Positions 17,274 through 25,681 of a stretch of 43,459 nt of DNA are shown one piece after another. The notes beneath the pieces were generated by a model that was not told where the DNA came from, did not search any database, and saw nothing but the letters and a program-made list of their open reading frames with translations. A program made the position numbers and the translations under genes. How positions within the stretch are numbered: position 1 is the stretch's first letter; every line of letters starts with the position of its first letter. This DNA comes from CAADGL01 sp964643885. GTDB lineage: Bacteria; Planctomycetota; Phycisphaerae; UBA1845; Fen-1342. The DNA lies in contig CAZXUI010000034.1 of the NCBI GenBank assembly GCA_964643885.1, forward strand, positions 1 through 43,459, given 5' to 3'.

Positions 17274-18236
17274 TCAGCCGGGCAGCTTGAGGGCCCCGGT
17301 CAGCTCCGAGATGTGGGCCAGGCCGCGCTGGTCGAGATAGACTGATAACTCCTCCGCAACGCGGATCGGGATGGTCGGGTCGACGAAGAGCGCCGTGCCG
17401 ACGGCCACGGCCGTCGCGCCGGCCAGGAAGAACTCGATCACGTCGCGCGTCGATTGAATCCCGCCCATGCCGAGCAGGGGAACACCGGCCGGGCGGGCGA
17501 GCTCGCGATAGACACGGTGCACGTGGAAGAGCGCGAGCGGCTTGATGGCCGGTCCGCTCAGGCCGCCGGTGACGTTGGCGAGGGCCGGCTGCCAGGTCTC
17601 GCTGCTGATGGCCATGCCGACGTAGGTGTTGATCAGGCTGAGCGCATCCGCGCCGGCGTCGACGGCCGCACGAGCCAGCGGCACCGGGTCGGTGACGTTC
17701 GGCGAGAGCTTGACCAGCAGCTTGCGGCGCTTGACGACGCCGCGGACCGCGCTCACCAGCTCGTGCAGCAGTCGTGCGTCCGTGCCGAACATCAGGCCGT
17801 CGGCGACGTTGGGGCAGGAGACGTTCAATTCCAGCCCCGCCAGGCAGTCGAACTCGTCCAGCCGCGCGGCGACCTCGACGTAGTCATCGATGCGATACCC
17901 GGCGACGTTCACGAGCACCGGCGTGGGCATCTTCTGGATGAACGGAATCTTCTCCGCGATGAAGCGCTCGAGACCGACGTTCGCCAGGCCGATCGCGTTG
18001 AGCAGGCCGGCCCGGACCTCGACGATGCGCTGCGGCTCGTTGCCGGGCCGCTCGTGGCGTGTGACGCTCTTGGTCGTGAAGCCGCCCAGGCGGCGATAGT
18101 CGATGACGGCCGCGTACTCGGGCCCGTAGCCGCACGTTCCGGAGGCGGTCAGGACGGGGGTGCGCAGATGAATGCCAGCCAGGTCCGTTTGGAGGCGGGG
18201 GTCGAGGACCGGTTCTGGGCGGGTGGCCGGCGGCAT
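17274..18236 (-). CDS. pyrD: Dihydroorotate dehydrogenase, class 1B-type catalytic subunit
   Basis: The 320-residue FMN barrel enzyme oxidises dihydroorotate to orotate in pyrimidine synthesis. The active-site base is a cysteine (C141 in LNVSCPNV), which defines class 1; class 2 enzymes use serine. PVLTASGTCGYG, NAIGLANVGLE, LVKLSPNVTD and GMGGIQSTRDVIEF with the final AVAVGTALF are the FMN/substrate segments and read like the PyrDB subgroup. PyrDB normally pairs with the iron-sulfur flavoprotein PyrK to use NAD, but no pyrK is adjacent. The N-terminus has about 17 extra residues before the usual start. A TTGACA -35 lies so close to the ATG that the transcript may be leaderless. Confidence 0.9.
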   Translation of the reverse strand: MPPATRPEPVLDPRLQTDLAGIHLRTPVLTASGTCGYGPEYAAVIDYRRLGGFTTKSVTRHERPGNEPQRIVEVRAGLLNAIGLANVGLERFIAEKIPFIQKMPTPVLVNVAGYRIDDYVEVAARLDEFDCLAGLELNVSCPNVADGLMFGTDARLLHELVSAVRGVVKRRKLLVKLSPNVTDPVPLARAAVDAGADALSLINTYVGMAISSETWQPALANVTGGLSGPAIKPLALFHVHRVYRELARPAGVPLLGMGGIQSTRDVIEFFLAGATAVAVGTALFVDPTIPIRVAEELSVYLDQRGLAHISELTGALKLPG

Positions 18237-18242
18237 GACGTG

Positions 18243-18271
18243 AGCATCCGGCGCTTCTCGGACCTTGTCAA
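18243..18271 (-). promoter_or_regulatory. Candidate promoter of pyrD, possibly leaderless
   Basis: Minus strand: perfect -35 TTGACA (18271-18266), 17-bp spacer, weak -10 GATGCT (18248-18243, 3/6). The predicted start falls on the A of the pyrD ATG at 18236. Confidence 0.35.
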
Positions 18272-18407
18272 CGACGCGGATCGCGGCCCGCTAATCACGC
18301 CCGGAAATGACAGGACCGATGAGTAGGAGAGCGGATGGTCCGCGACGGCTCCGCGCTTCGACAGCGGGAAGCGGTCGACCGAGCCTGGCGGTTTGGAGAG
18401 GTTGGCG

Positions 18408-19598
18408 ATGGCGCTGGTAGACAAGCTGTACGGCTGGCTGGCGAACGGCCCGACTCCGGACGCGGACCACATTCTCTCCGCCGGGCTGGCGCACGCGGAG
18501 GGGGCGTATCGGACGCGCATCATCGACGTTCTGCTCACGCGGCGCAGTCCGGCGTCGTGGGGCGGGCTGGTGGTTCATTGGGAATCGCTGGAGCCGCAGA
18601 CGCGGGAGGCGCTGCAGGCGGACCGGGCGCTGCTGCACCTGGCCATCGGCGAGGCGATGAAGACGGGGCTGGCGGGGGCGCGGCATGGCGCACTGCTTGC
18701 GCTGTCGGAGGCGCCGACACCGCGGCTGGCGTATCTGCTGCCGGATGCGCTGCGGGACACGTCGTCGCGGACGCGGGCCCTGGCGGGACAGGTGCTCAAG
18801 ACGACGGTGGCGGCGTTCCTGAACGAACCGCCGCGCGACGGCGACGGCGGCGCGGACAGGGCGGCGGAGCGCGAGCTGCTGATCCGGGCGGTGCGCGAGG
18901 CGTTCCTGACGTTCGACGCGCACTACCGCGTGGAATCGCTGGAGGCGGCGGCTTGGCTGGCGCGCGATGTCGAAGAGATGCTCTGGCAGCAGATCGAGAG
19001 CCGCCGCTCGCGGACGGCGATCGTCATCGCGGATCACCTGGAGCAGTGGAACGAGCCGCAGCTCGCGGCCTTCTGCCTGATGGCGCTGGGCAAGTCGAAC
19101 TGGCGGCCGCGGATCGTGCGCAAGCTCGCCGGCTGGAAGCGGGAGGAGCACGTCGAGGCGCTGCTGCGTCACAGCGACCTGCTGGACCGGCTCGAGATTC
19201 GGCAGAATCTGGCGCGGCTGCGTGATCCGGCGTGGGGAGACCTGCTCGAGCGGATGGCGGACCGAGTCGAGCCTCGGTTGCGGGAGTGCATTCCGCGGTG
19301 GGTTGCGAGTCTGGGAATCGACGACCGGCAGAAGCTGCGGCTGCTGAGCGCGTGGGCCGAGGATGCGAGCGAGGGGATGCGGCGGCAGGCGGTCTACGCG
19401 CTGGCGCAGATCAACGATCCGCAGGCGGATGAGGTCTTGAGCCGCGTGGCCGAGGGCGAGGATGCGCCGGCCACGTTCGCGCGCTGGGTGCTGGAATCGC
19501 AGCGCGGACCGGCGCGGCAGCGGGCGGTGAGCGCCGAGCTTCAGAAACAGGCGGCGGAGCGCAGCCGGGCGGCGCTGGCGGGAGGTCCACGGCGATGA
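18408..19598 (+). CDS. Helical-repeat (HEAT-like) protein of unknown function
   Basis: The 396-residue product has no signal peptide or membrane segment and is built of paired helices rich in Leu, Ala, Arg and Glu, such as GARHGALLALSEAPTPRLAYLLPDALRD and RRQAVYALAQINDPQADEVLSRVAEG. The latter closely resembles a HEAT/PBS-lyase-type repeat in which helix pairs end in a short xNDPxA turn. Such proteins are usually protein-binding scaffolds. The ATG at 18408 has a strong GGAGAGG six bases upstream; an earlier in-frame ATG does not. Its stop overlaps the start of the next gene (ATGA), so the pair probably acts together. I do not recognise a specific family. Confidence 0.75.
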   Translation: MALVDKLYGWLANGPTPDADHILSAGLAHAEGAYRTRIIDVLLTRRSPASWGGLVVHWESLEPQTREALQADRALLHLAIGEAMKTGLAGARHGALLALSEAPTPRLAYLLPDALRDTSSRTRALAGQVLKTTVAAFLNEPPRDGDGGADRAAERELLIRAVREAFLTFDAHYRVESLEAAAWLARDVEEMLWQQIESRRSRTAIVIADHLEQWNEPQLAAFCLMALGKSNWRPRIVRKLAGWKREEHVEALLRHSDLLDRLEIRQNLARLRDPAWGDLLERMADRVEPRLRECIPRWVASLGIDDRQKLRLLSAWAEDASEGMRRQAVYALAQINDPQADEVLSRVAEGEDAPATFARWVLESQRGPARQRAVSAELQKQAAERSRAALAGGPRR

Positions 19599-20062
19599 GG
19601 TATCTGCTGGCGAGCCAGAGCGGGCAGGCTGTGCCGTCGCGCAAGGAGATTCTGGACGCGATTCAGCGCGGGTTTCAGGACACGCCGGGCGATCAGTCGC
19701 TGTGGGGCCTGATGATCGCGGCCGTCGCGTTCGTGGCGGTGCTGGTCGCGGCGCGGCTGATGATGCGGCGGAGCGAAGCGGCGCCCAAGCGTCAGCGGCC
19801 GGACTACCTGACCGTGGCGGTGGATCTGCTGGGGCTGTCGGAGGCGGAGCGGAAGGACCTGTCGTTCGTGGCGCAGATGGCGCGGATGGAGGAGCCGGCG
19901 GCGGTGCTGCTTTCGCCGGGATGCCTGGGGCACGCGGTCGCAGCGTCGCTGGAGCGGCGTCGCGACGAGGAGCTGCGCGGGCGGATGGAGGAGCTTTCGC
20001 AGCGGCTGTTCGGGGTGGGGTTGCAATTGCCGGCCGCGGGCGGAACAGAGCCGCGACCGTGA
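19595..20062 (+). CDS. Single-pass membrane protein of unknown function
   Basis: The 155-residue product has an N-terminal roughly 35-residue segment, one membrane helix (LWGLMIAAVAFVAVLVAARLMM, about 36-57), then a soluble cytoplasmic-type domain of about 95 residues. That domain contains LTVAVDLLGLSEAERKDLSFVAQMA and VLLSPGCLGHAVAASL. The helical motif 'GLSxxExxDL..A..A..xxPxxxLLSP' looks like a conserved domain but I cannot name it. The start codon overlaps the upstream HEAT-like gene by 4 bp, so the two are translationally coupled. A dispersed repeat begins directly after its stop. Confidence 0.7.
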   Translation: MRYLLASQSGQAVPSRKEILDAIQRGFQDTPGDQSLWGLMIAAVAFVAVLVAARLMMRRSEAAPKRQRPDYLTVAVDLLGLSEAERKDLSFVAQMARMEEPAAVLLSPGCLGHAVAASLERRRDEELRGRMEELSQRLFGVGLQLPAAGGTEPRP

Positions 20063-20065
20063 GGG

Positions 20066-20386
20066 AGCGGGCGCATTTGAGAACCGTTCCCGCGTACACG
20101 CGCCGATACGCACACACCTGACACGATGAGCCAGCGCACGGTATAGGTGAATGTCCCCGGGCGCTTGCGCGGGCAGCGCGCCACCCCCAGCCCGCTCCCT
20201 TACCAGGCTGTCGAAAAAGTCGCGCCGGCGTTTTTCGACAGCCCATCGATCGCCTGGCGTCGCATCTGACCCCCGGGGTTCGATGGGCAAACTCGGTATT
20301 CGAACAGCGCGAGATCGAGTTTTTCGACAGCCTGTTACGGTCGCGGCTCGGATCACGCACGCGGTCGCGGCTCAGATCACACGCGC
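20066..20386. repeat. Dispersed repeat, copy A, interrupted by a MITE-like insertion
   Basis: 20066-20203 and 20339-20386 together align with copy B at 21650-21913. They share GCGCACACACCTGA, GCGCTTGCGCGGG and CCCCCAGCCCGCTCCCT, followed by 24-bp units beginning GGTCGCGGCTCGGATCACGC (two here, 20339-20386). Copy A is split by the insertion at 20204-20334. Both copies lie immediately downstream of plus-strand genes. No coding capacity is apparent. Confidence 0.75.
20204..20334. mobile_element. 131-bp MITE-like element with 15-bp terminal inverted repeats
   Basis: CAGGCTGTCGAAAAA (20204-20218) and TTTTTCGACAGCCTG (20320-20334) are perfect 15-bp inverted termini. The flanks are TTAC (20200-20203) and TTAC (20335-20338), a 4-bp target duplication. 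Removing the element and one TTAC restores a sequence that aligns with copy B of the host repeat, where the same position reads TCAC (21791-21794). Inside lie a third copy of the 13-mer (20231-20243), which makes the left end a hairpin, and a 9-bp inverted pair GCCCATCGA/TCGATGGGC (20241-20249 / 20280-20288). It has no coding capacity, so it would need a transposase in trans; no matching transposase is in the window. Confidence 0.8.
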
Positions 20387-20418
20387 GGGGGCGGCTCGCC
20401 GGCACGGGGCGAGGGGAG

Positions 20419-20424
20419 TATAGT
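20419..20424 (+). promoter_or_regulatory. Candidate -10 element for gcvT
   Basis: TATAGT (5/6 to consensus) 55 bp before the gcvT ATG; no good -35. No glycine-riboswitch-like structure was recognised in this leader. Confidence 0.3.
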
Positions 20425-20478
20425 AGGTGGTTTGCCGCTGCCGCCGGGCCGCGGGTGGATCATGCCGAAGGAAGTGGA

Positions 20479-21567
20479 ATGCATCAGACGCCGCTGATTG
20501 ATTTTCACCGCGGGCAGGGCGCCCGGCTGGTCGAGTTCGCCGGCTGGGAGATGCCGCTGGTCTACACGAGCATCATCGAGGAGCACCAGTACACGCGGCA
20601 GCGGGCCACCTTCTTCGACGTGTCGCACATGGGGCGGGTGGAGTTCCGCGGGCCGGACGCGGCCGGCCTGCTGGAGCGGCTCTGCACGCGGAACATCGGC
20701 CAGATGCAGGTGGGCCAGTCTCGCTACAGCCACATGTGCCGTGAGGACGGCGGCATCCTCGACGACGTGATCGTCTCGCGGCTCGACCAGCATTACCTGG
20801 TTGTCTGCAACGCGAGCAACCGCGAGAAGCTGCTGGCGTGGTGGCAGACGCAGGCCGGCGGGGCGAATGTCGAGATCGTCGACCGGACGTTCGAGACGGG
20901 GATGATTGCGATCCAAGGGCCGGAGGCGATCGAGACGCTGGGGCAGATACTGCCCGTGCCGCTGGGCGACCTGAAGCGCTATCACTTCAAATCCGGCAAC
21001 GTGTTCGGTTTCGATTACTTCGTGGCCCGCAGCGGCTACACCGGCGAGGACGGCGTCGAGATCATCGTGCCGGCCGCGGCGGCCGGTCCGGCGCTGAGTC
21101 TGCTGCTGGAGCGCAGCCGGGAGCTGGATCGGCCGATCCGGCCGGCGGGGCTGGGGGCGCGGGATACGCTGCGGCTGGAGGCGGGGATGCCGCTGTATGG
21201 GCACGAGTTGAGCGAGGAGTGGGATTCGATCACGGCGGGGCAGGGCTGGTGCGTCGATCTGGGCAAGGACTTTATCGGTGCGGCGGCGATGCGGCGGGTC
21301 AAGGAGCGCGGGCCGGCGCGGGCGATGGTGGGGCTGGAGGTAGAGGGTCGGCGGATCGCGCGGCAGGGGGCGGCGATCGTCTCGGGCGGCCGGCCGGCCG
21401 GCGTGGTGACGAGCGGGGCGCACAGTCCGACATTCAACCGGCCGATCGCGATGGGGTTCGTGGAGCCGGGGTTGTCGGCGGTGGGGACGAAGCTGGAGAT
21501 CGATCTGAAGAATGCGCAGGCGGCGGCGACGGTGGTGGCGCTGCCGTTCTACAAGCGGGGCAGGTAG
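20479..21567 (+). CDS. gcvT: Aminomethyltransferase (glycine cleavage system T protein)
   Basis: The 362-residue protein transfers the methylene group from aminomethyl-lipoyl-GcvH to tetrahydrofolate, releasing ammonia. It shows the family sequence from MHQTPLIDFHRGQGARLVEF through FDVSHMGRVEFRGPDA, the folate/catalytic segment GGILDDVIVSR (D96 is the likely catalytic aspartate), SGYTGEDGVEI and RDTLRLEAGMPLYGHEL. The C-terminal barrel ends with VALPFYKRGR. The start with AGGA six bases upstream is preferred over an upstream in-frame GTG. The gcvH and gcvP genes are not adjacent, so the system is split in this genome, or the others lie outside the window. Confidence 0.93.
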   Translation: MHQTPLIDFHRGQGARLVEFAGWEMPLVYTSIIEEHQYTRQRATFFDVSHMGRVEFRGPDAAGLLERLCTRNIGQMQVGQSRYSHMCREDGGILDDVIVSRLDQHYLVVCNASNREKLLAWWQTQAGGANVEIVDRTFETGMIAIQGPEAIETLGQILPVPLGDLKRYHFKSGNVFGFDYFVARSGYTGEDGVEIIVPAAAAGPALSLLLERSRELDRPIRPAGLGARDTLRLEAGMPLYGHELSEEWDSITAGQGWCVDLGKDFIGAAAMRRVKERGPARAMVGLEVEGRRIARQGAAIVSGGRPAGVVTSGAHSPTFNRPIAMGFVEPGLSAVGTKLEIDLKNAQAAATVVALPFYKRGR

Positions 21568-21649
21568 TGCGGCGCGGCGATTCTGCTGCGAGCTGTGTGC
21601 CGGCGCGGGTGCCGAGCCGCGCCCGGGTGTGAGCGCCGAGCCGCGCCCG

Positions 21650-21913
21650 TAAGGAAGCGGGCGCACACGAGAGATCTTGCCCGCGTTTGCGCGCCGCAGC
21701 GCACACACCTGAACAGGTTTACGGGCGCTTGTGATAGGTGGATGTCATCCAGCGCTTGCGCGGGTAGCGCCTCGCCCCCAGCCCGCTCCCTCACGTTCGC
21801 GGCTCGGATCACGCGGGCGGTCGCGGCTCGGATCACGCGGGCGGTCGCGGCTCGGATCACGCGGGTGGTCGCGGCTCGGATCACGCTGACGGTCGCGGCG
21901 CAGGTTGCGCGCC
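21650..21913. repeat. Dispersed repeat, copy B, with 24-bp tandem units
   Basis: 21650-21794 is the uninterrupted counterpart of copy A. It continues into about five 24-bp units starting at 21795, 21819, 21843, 21867 and 21891, each containing TCGCGGCTCGGATCACGC; the last is degenerate. Copy B lies just after gcvT. No function is apparent. Confidence 0.8.
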
Positions 21914-21927
21914 GCGAGAATCAAGCG

Positions 21928-21989
21928 TACGGGCGAGACGCCCGTACCACCCGATCACTACGGGCGAGACGCCCGTACCACCCGGTGAT
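21928..21989. repeat. Two tandem 31-bp palindromic units
   Basis: Copies start at 21928 and 21959 and each begins TACGGGCGAGACGCCCGTA, in which ACGGGCG and CGCCCGT are inverted around AGA. They differ only near the end of the unit. Together with copy B they fill the 454-bp spacer between gcvT and the stop of the next gene at 22022. Confidence 0.85.
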
Positions 21990-22021
21990 CGCGGGCAGGA
22001 AGAATGCTCCCCTCGCGGCGC

Positions 22022-23344
22022 TCAGCGGCAGATGTCGCCGTACTCGCCGAGCACGATCAGCAGGTCGTCGAACTCGACGCAGCAGTTGTAGTTGATGTCG
22101 GCGGCCGGGTTGAAGCCGGCGTCGCCCTGGCAACTGCCGTAGGCCGCCAGGACGCCGACGAGGTCGTCGAAACTGACGGCCAGATCGCCATTCACATCCC
22201 CCGGGCAGGGGCCGGGGCCCGGGTCCCAGGCGTCCACCGACAGCGGGGCGATGCCCTGCGTGCTGACCAGCGTGCCGTTCTGCGCGAGCGTTCCGTCGGG
22301 CTGGATCGTGAACGAGTAGACGCCGGTCGGGCCGTCCCAATTGTCGGTGACGAAGACGAGGTCGCGCATGGTCGCCATCGTGCCGAGCGAGCCCTGCGTG
22401 CCGACGTCGAACAGGTATCCCGTGGGCGTCAGGGCGCCGGACTCCTCGTCGATCCAGAAGCTGCGCATCGTCGCATCGGTACCGTGCGCGACGAACGCCA
22501 GCGCGTTGTCGTCCGAGATCACCACCTGCTTGGGCGAGTTGCCGGGCGAATAGAACGGCGAGCCAAGCATCAGCGAGAGCTCGCCAGTGGCCGGGTCGAT
22601 GTGGCAGCCGGGGACGGCGTGCCGGTCCGCGCTGATCCCGCCGCCGCCGTAGATCTTCGTGCCGTCGGCCGAGACGCCGATCCCCAGCGGATAAACGCTG
22701 GTGAAGACCTCGTTCACGTAATCGAGCGTGCCGTCGGCGTTGATGCGGAAGCCGGTGATCTTGCGGCCGGTGGAATCCTGGGCGAAGAGATACTCGCCCG
22801 AGGGATGCAACGCCAGCCAGGTCGTGAACGAACCGGTCGGCTCGCGGTCGATCTCCGTCAGCGGGCCCTCGGGATCGAAGTGATAGACGATCACCTCATT
22901 GGTGACGCTCAGCGAAGTGCGCGTCGCGGCCAGGTACTCGTCGCTGAGCCACTGCACGTCGAGCGGGCTGTCGGGCGTCTCATAAGTGGCGATCAGGCTG
23001 AGCGTGCCGTCGCTGCCCACGGCCATCACGGTCAGCCGCTCGACCGTCTCGCTGGAGGTCGTGTGGGCCGAGACGAGGTAGCGGCCGCTCGGGCTGAGCG
23101 AGATCGAATAGGCGTTGGTGCCCGGGTGATAGTCGCTGCTGGACGGGCGCGAGCCGGTGATGTAGCGATCGACGAAGGTGAGCGTGCCGTCGCAATTGAC
23201 GCGGAAGGACGTGACGCTGCCCTCCAGGTTGCCGTTGTTGGAGACGAAGACCGCGGGGAACGTGGCCTGTCCGGCGGCCTGTGCGGCGGCCAGGAGGCTG
23301 AGGGCGGTCGCTGTCAGACGGAAGGCGGTGCTCAGTTTGCGCAT
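22022..23344 (-). CDS. Secreted lactonase-fold beta-propeller with dockerin-like C-terminus
   Basis: The 440-residue protein has a signal peptide (MRKLSTAFRLTATALSLLAA, cleavage near AAGQA) and seven-bladed-propeller repeats typical of 6-phosphogluconolactonase/YVTN-like proteins. Examples are FPAVFVSNNGNLEGSVTSF, AYSISLSPSGRYLVSAH, LALHPSGEYLFAQ, PLGIGVSADGTKIYGG and QVVISDDNALAFVAHG. The last about 60 residues carry two calcium-loop motifs, GDVNGDLAVSFDDLVGVLAAYG and ADINYNCCVEFDDLLIVLGEYG, the dockerin-like tail common on exported planctomycete proteins. A propeller of this type need not be an enzyme; exported versions are often of unknown role. GGGGAGAAG lies before the start. It is probably monocistronic. 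Confidence 0.87.
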   Translation of the reverse strand: MRKLSTAFRLTATALSLLAAAQAAGQATFPAVFVSNNGNLEGSVTSFRVNCDGTLTFVDRYITGSRPSSSDYHPGTNAYSISLSPSGRYLVSAHTTSSETVERLTVMAVGSDGTLSLIATYETPDSPLDVQWLSDEYLAATRTSLSVTNEVIVYHFDPEGPLTEIDREPTGSFTTWLALHPSGEYLFAQDSTGRKITGFRINADGTLDYVNEVFTSVYPLGIGVSADGTKIYGGGGISADRHAVPGCHIDPATGELSLMLGSPFYSPGNSPKQVVISDDNALAFVAHGTDATMRSFWIDEESGALTPTGYLFDVGTQGSLGTMATMRDLVFVTDNWDGPTGVYSFTIQPDGTLAQNGTLVSTQGIAPLSVDAWDPGPGPCPGDVNGDLAVSFDDLVGVLAAYGSCQGDAGFNPAADINYNCCVEFDDLLIVLGEYGDICR

Positions 23345-23560
23345 GGGCTTCTCCCCAGCATTCGAGATTAGTGAAAGCCCCCGGATCGGTCAGGATAGCA
23401 GAAAACGGGTCGGCGCCAAAGGGCGCGCGGTTGAGGACGCGCCGCCTGAGAGCAGCTCAGGCCGGCGAGTGCCTGCTGCACACCGCCGATACCGGTCCGC
23501 GTGGGAACGAGCTGGGACTTATCGGAATATGCCTGTTCGAAGCGGTGTCGCGCGTGCTCG

Positions 23561-25669
23561 TCACGGGTGTGGCGGCTCGTCACCGCCCGTCAGCAGCAGC
23601 TCGGTGCGGGCGATCGAGCGGGCGTATCGAACGACCCACCAGTAGCGTTGCACGTCGCGGCGGGCGGGGGCGCTGCGCGACAGCCACCGCTGGCGCTCCG
23701 CCAGCAGAGCGGGGACATCGTGCGTGCGCCACCAGTGCTCGAGCGCCCCGAGCAGCTCATCGCTGACGTGCGTGGCCGCATCGAGCCGCCGGGCGAGCGG
23801 GTTGGCGGATTCGGCGAGCAGCGGGAGCGCGATCGAGCGGAGCTGAGCGCGGGCGGCGTCGGCGGATTCGCCGCTTGCTCGGGCGGCGGTGAAGAGCGCT
23901 TCATGCTCAGCGGGCAGCTCGTGCGGCGCCGCGGCCGACAGCCTCAGCCGATACGCCGGCCGATCCGGCGTGCTGACGTAGACGCGAACGCTCGATGCAT
24001 CGAGCGGCTCGTGAAACTCGAACCGCAGCCGCGTCAGACCGGATTCATCCCCGGCCTCGACGCGGGCCGTGAACAGCTCGCCTGAGGCTACGTCGCCCAC
24101 GGCGAGCGGCTCGCTTCGCAGGCCGGCCTGAAGCATGTGGCCGACGCGGCCGGCGAAGTATCCCGGCGGTGCGGACGAGACGATCAGCGTGCGCTGCGAT
24201 TCGATCCGCACGCTGCTTTCCGCGGTCATAACGAGCGGGTGATCGGCGAAGGTGAGAATGTGGGCCCGCAGCGTCGGGTCGCCCCAGGCCTCGCGCAGCG
24301 TCGGGCCGAGATAGCTGCATGCGGCCGGCGCGTTGATCAGGAAGATCGAGCTGCCGGGCGGCGGCGGGCCATCGTCGATGATGTCTGCGTAGACGAGCTG
24401 CTCCGCGCGGCACATGCCGCGCCATGCCACGCGATAAAGCGCCAGGCTCCAGACGTTGTAGCCGATGATGACCGTCGCAAGCACCCAGCGCCAGCGGCCG
24501 CGGGCGGCGCGGATGAGCACGACGGTCATGATCGCGAGGGCCGCGGCCGGCACGTAGGCGAAGTGTGGCAGCATGACCACGGGCACGACGGGGGCGAAGG
24601 CGAGCAGCACCCAGAGCGGCCAGAACCAGCGCTCCGGCCGGGTGCGGACGGCCAGCAGCCACCAGGCGGCGACGGCGGCGGTGCCGACGAGCATGACGGC
24701 ATGCGTGAGCGGCTCGGCGGGCAGGCCGCCGCCGGAGGGGGCGATGCCGATGAACATCGGCGTGTTGAAGACCAGGGCGAAGCAGAGCTGGAGCATGCGG
24801 CTGGCGGCCCAGAGAGCGAAGCTGAGTCCATCCGGCGCGGTGAAGTAGATTTCCGGGAGCTCGCCGCGGGGGAAAACGAGCAGCCGCCAGGCGAGATAGA
24901 GCGCGGTGAGCAGCCACGCGGCGGCGTGGAAGGGCAGATGGCGGCGGGCGTGCGGCCGGCCGCCGTAGAGCAGATCGAGCGCGAGGATGAGCGGGGCGAA
25001 GACGACGGCCGCCTCGCGGGCCAGCAGGGCGAGAAGCCAGAGGGCGATCGCCGCGATGGCGAGGTTGGGCCGGGTGTTCGTTCGGCTGTCACCGTCAGCT
25101 TCGTCACCCGGCAGCGAGTATCGCCACCACGCCGCGACGGCCGCCAGGAGCAGCAGGCCTCCGACGAGGGCGTTGCGGGCGGCGATCCAGCTTACGGCGA
25201 AGACGGAATGCGGGTTGAGGGCGAAGAGGGCGGCGGCCAGCAGTGCCCAGGCGTTGTGTCGCAGGGCGGCGCGAGCGAGAACGAGGACGGCGAGCGCGGC
25301 CAGCCAGTGCCAGAGCAGTGCGGCGGCATGGGCGACGATGGGCTCGCCGCGGCCGGCGAGGTATTCCAGCTTCATGACGGCCATGGCGAGCGGCCGGGCG
25401 TAGCGCCACTGGAGCGAGCGCTGTGCGAACCAGAACTTGGCCAGTTCGCCGGGGACGTCGAAGGTGGCCGACTCGATCAGGTCGTTCCAGCTCCAGCCGA
25501 GGCGTTCGAACTGGACGCGGTGCCAGTGGTCGTCGAAGAAGAGGCCGTCGAAGAGCGATCCGCCGTGTGCGAGCAGGATGACGGCGGCGAGCACGGCCGC
25601 CGAGAGCGGCAGGCCGGGACGGTGTCGTGTCGCGGGGTACGGCTCACGGGCGGCGTCGGGGCGGCTCAT
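23561..25669 (-). CDS. Polytopic membrane protein, GT-C/O-mannosyltransferase-like
   Basis: The 702-residue protein has about ten membrane helices in its first roughly 430 residues and a soluble C-terminal domain of about 260 residues. The first extracytoplasmic loop has the acidic pair in LFFDDHWHRVQFERLGWSWNDL, as in GT-C enzymes that use a polyprenyl-linked sugar donor, followed by YARPLAMAVMKLEY and ALFALNPHSVFAVSWIAARNALVGG, the layout of PMT-like proteins. The substrate is unknown. It begins 12 bp after the sulfatase-superfamily gene and is the last gene of a four-gene cluster, so the donor or acceptor is likely tied to that cluster's product. No Shine-Dalgarno sequence is evident, so translational coupling is likely. 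Confidence 0.75.
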   Translation of the reverse strand: MSRPDAAREPYPATRHRPGLPLSAAVLAAVILLAHGGSLFDGLFFDDHWHRVQFERLGWSWNDLIESATFDVPGELAKFWFAQRSLQWRYARPLAMAVMKLEYLAGRGEPIVAHAAALLWHWLAALAVLVLARAALRHNAWALLAAALFALNPHSVFAVSWIAARNALVGGLLLLAAVAAWWRYSLPGDEADGDSRTNTRPNLAIAAIALWLLALLAREAAVVFAPLILALDLLYGGRPHARRHLPFHAAAWLLTALYLAWRLLVFPRGELPEIYFTAPDGLSFALWAASRMLQLCFALVFNTPMFIGIAPSGGGLPAEPLTHAVMLVGTAAVAAWWLLAVRTRPERWFWPLWVLLAFAPVVPVVMLPHFAYVPAAALAIMTVVLIRAARGRWRWVLATVIIGYNVWSLALYRVAWRGMCRAEQLVYADIIDDGPPPPGSSIFLINAPAACSYLGPTLREAWGDPTLRAHILTFADHPLVMTAESSVRIESQRTLIVSSAPPGYFAGRVGHMLQAGLRSEPLAVGDVASGELFTARVEAGDESGLTRLRFEFHEPLDASSVRVYVSTPDRPAYRLRLSAAAPHELPAEHEALFTAARASGESADAARAQLRSIALPLLAESANPLARRLDAATHVSDELLGALEHWWRTHDVPALLAERQRWLSRSAPARRDVQRYWWVVRYARSIARTELLLTGGDEPPHP

Positions 25670-25681
25670 GAGCGCGGCAGG

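Noticed and set aside
20204..20243. Intrinsic terminator (GGCTGTCGAAAAA / TTTTTCGACAGCC hairpin)
   Set aside because: The hairpin is the left end of an element whose right terminus repeats the same sequence and which has flanking TTAC duplications, so a mobile-element explanation fits better.
20339..20478. Glycine riboswitch upstream of gcvT
   Set aside because: The leader is short and filled by repeat units; no paired glycine-aptamer pattern was recognised.
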